Assembly (NCBI GenBank): GCA_004114245.1
Contig: QZWS01000104.1
Location: forward strand, 6,136 to 26,477
Reading direction: 5' to 3'
From: Zoopage sp. CT-All
Lineage: Eukaryota > Zoopagomycota > Zoopagomycetes > Zoopagales > Zoopagaceae
DNA length: 20,342 nucleotides
Position 1 is the stretch's first letter. The number at the start of each line of letters is the position of its first letter. The notes beneath the pieces were generated by a model. The model was not told the origin of the DNA and searched no databases. It saw nothing but the letters and a program-made list of their open reading frames with translations. The position numbers were made by a program, and so were the translations under genes. Shown one piece after another: positions 18,901 through 20,342 of the stretch.

Positions 18901-19979
18901 TTACTCCTTACCCTCTCTTGCTTTACTCCTCGCTGTCGCCTTCTCCTCGGCCCTCTTTCTTGCCTCGCCCAGCCCCCCAGCCTCAGCCACCAAGCGCAGC
19001 ATCTCCATCATCATGGGGATGTAGTTATGCATGCGCCGCGCATTCTCTTTGGCATAGCGCGCATGCTTGCTATTTTCCCGATCCATTTCCTCTCGTAGCT
19101 CGTCCAGACGCGTGTTCACTGCCGCACGCGTGCCAGCTGCGTCGGTGACAGTCGCCTGCAACTGGGCCATCTCTTGACGGACCACCGCACGCCGGTCTTT
19201 GACCACGGCACAGATGTTGAAGCGAATCTCGGCGCCACCGTACCCCTGCATGCGCTTCTGGAGCGTGGGGACGGCCAGGTCCAGCCAGTTGGCATCGGTG
19301 CAGGCCCCGATCAGGGCCGGACCCGGCTTGAGCCCGTCGAGCTCGTACAGCGCACCGCCGATGGGGACGTAGGCGACAAAATGGAACAGGTCTTCCTCGC
19401 TGTCCTTGGATTTGATAAATCCGTCGTTGATGAACGGGTCTGAGCGCGCGTACGAGTTGTGTGTCTCGCGAACATGCTCGAGGTTTGAGATCGCGAGGCC
19501 CTTCATATCGCTGGGGAAGTCGGCGGTCATGGCGCGGAAGGAGGCGAGGTCTGGTGGAAGCTGGGGGACTATGTCGGGGTGGTTGAAGAGGACGGAGAGG
19601 AGAGCTTGGGTGGCGCAGGCGTTTTGAATGACCTGGGACATGAAGAAGACGTGCGGGGCGGCATCGGCGGACAAGTCAACGGTGTCGGCAGGAGGATGGT
19701 GTTGGGCATTGCCCTCGTACTTGAATAGGAATATTAGTCCGTACACGGGTCTATGAAATGTGTGGCAATGTGCGGGTGGCTGAGATGAGGCGCGGGAGAG
19801 CATACGCCAGGCGTTGGATGTCATCGAGTGTCCAGACCTCCTCCACGGTCACCTCCGGCACATCCAGCCGCTCCAACATGTTTGTGAGCACGCCTAAGAT
19901 AGTAGCGGCGCAAGGTTAGAAGGACGGTGCGCGTGAAGGCCGCACCGGGATCAGACTCGATCAAGCACCAATCGCCCAT
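18901..19979 (-). CDS. UCHL5: Ubiquitin C-terminal hydrolase, UCH37/UCHL5 type
   Basis: Three exons on the minus strand: 19979-19946, 19893-19806, 19750-18901; introns of 52 and 55 nt; 323 residues. The spliced N-terminus MGDWCLIESDPG then VLTNMLERLDVPEV is the standard UCH start, and splicing intron 2 restores PVYGLIFLFKY. The peptidase C12 catalytic set is complete: Gln80, Cys86 (in VIQNACATQA), His164 (in EEDLFHFVAY) and Asp179 (in ALYELDGL). A coiled-coil-like region (REEMDRENSKHARYAKENAR) and the UCH37-like tail domain (RRMHNYIPMMMEMLRLVAE) follow. UCH37 trims ubiquitin chains at the proteasome (via RPN13) or in the INO80 complex in species where it is present. The start codon is 27 nt after the stop of the upstream reductase gene. 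Confidence 0.93.
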
Positions 19980-20006
19980 TTTGAGAACAAAGCAGCCGGT
20001 CACATC

Positions 20007-20342
20007 TCACACAGCGTTGAAGGATGTCTCGCCGCCGGCGGTCACCACCGCCACCATGCGCCCGCTGACTGCAGCCCGCTCCTTTGCCACCTCCATCCAA
20101 GCGCGCACCTTTGCGGCCACGGCCTCCATCGGCGTCCACGATGTCATATCCGCCTGGGGCATCGCGGCCCTATTCCCCGGGGTATCCAGCGTCACGGGCA
20201 AGAGCGTCACCACGGCGGCCCCGGCCCCGGCGGCCAGCGACGCGTGGAGCTGGTGCACCGCGGCCTTCGCCAGCCCATAGCCCATCATGCCGGGCGTGGG
20301 GCCCAGCGCGGCGTTCGCACCCGTCAGCAGCAGCAGTCCGTT
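20007..20342 (-). CDS. QDPR: Dihydropteridine reductase (SDR), C-terminal part only
   Basis: The frame is open from the right edge to the stop at 20007-20009 (111 residues). It contains LLLLTGANAALGPTPGMMGY, then GLAKAAVHQLHASLA, with the Tyr-x3-Lys of the SDR active site (YGLAK), then VVTLLPVTLDTPGNRAAMP and MTSWTPMEAVAAK, which are strongly typical of dihydropteridine reductase. The enzyme uses NAD(P)H to recycle quinonoid dihydrobiopterin to tetrahydrobiopterin, the cofactor of aromatic amino acid hydroxylases. Presence in a fungus points to an early-diverging lineage that kept pterin metabolism (inference). The 5' part lies outside the window, so completeness and exon number are unknown. 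Confidence 0.9.
   Translation of the reverse strand, partial: NGLLLLTGANAALGPTPGMMGYGLAKAAVHQLHASLAAGAGAAVVTLLPVTLDTPGNRAAMPQADMTSWTPMEAVAAKVRAWMEVAKERAAVSGRMVAVVTAGGETSFNAV

Overview
The window looks like nuclear DNA from an early-diverging fungus. Its genes are separated by little DNA and are cut by very short GT-AG introns, mostly 35-59 nt with A/T-rich ends and CTGAC/CTAAC-like branch sites. The proteins include a PAK/Ste20-type kinase, GH20 hexosaminidase, NAR1, a UCH37-type deubiquitinase, a dihydropteridine reductase and an F-box/LRR protein. The mix of secreted orphan proteins, a secreted chitin-end enzyme and a tetrahydrobiopterin-recycling enzyme would fit a zoopagomycotan-type (for example mycoparasitic) fungus, but that lineage call is inference. 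No RNA gene, CRISPR array or intact mobile element was seen.

Left part (1-3661): a partial secreted protein with an F-box-like motif right after its signal peptide (minus, runs off the left edge), then an extended-SDR epimerase-like gene on the minus strand that seems to be decaying (in-frame TGA and an out-of-frame stretch), then about 780 bp with no gene.

Centre (3662-9787): the most striking locus, one 12-exon gene for a protein of about 1884 residues. I rebuilt it by splicing. It carries two CRIB (Cdc42/Rac-binding) motifs, the second in a full PAK-type p21-binding/autoinhibitory segment, followed by FOUR tandem PAK-like kinase domains. Degenerate copies of the autoinhibitory segment lie in front of kinases 2, 3 and probably 4. 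Kinases 1 and 2 lie in one intronless exon. Kinases 3 and 4 are split by introns at four identical positions and phases, with equal exon lengths. Catalytic motifs decay from kinase 1 to kinase 4.

Right-centre (9964-15207): an F-box/LRR gene (minus) and a secreted GH20 beta-N-acetylhexosaminidase (plus) sit head to head with almost no DNA between their start codons. A six-exon NAR1 gene (cytosolic Fe-S cluster assembly) follows.

Right part (15334-20342): three predicted secreted proteins without recognisable relatives, one of them a second signal-peptide-plus-F-box-like protein. They lie in AT-richer DNA with a relic of a retrotransposon RNase H domain. Then come a UCH37/UCHL5-type deubiquitinase and the 3' end of a dihydropteridine reductase gene, both on the minus strand and only 27 nt apart.

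Themes that join the genes are signalling (multi-PAK), ubiquitin (F-box/LRR, two secreted F-box-like proteins, UCH37) and secretion. No operon-like functional unit is implied.
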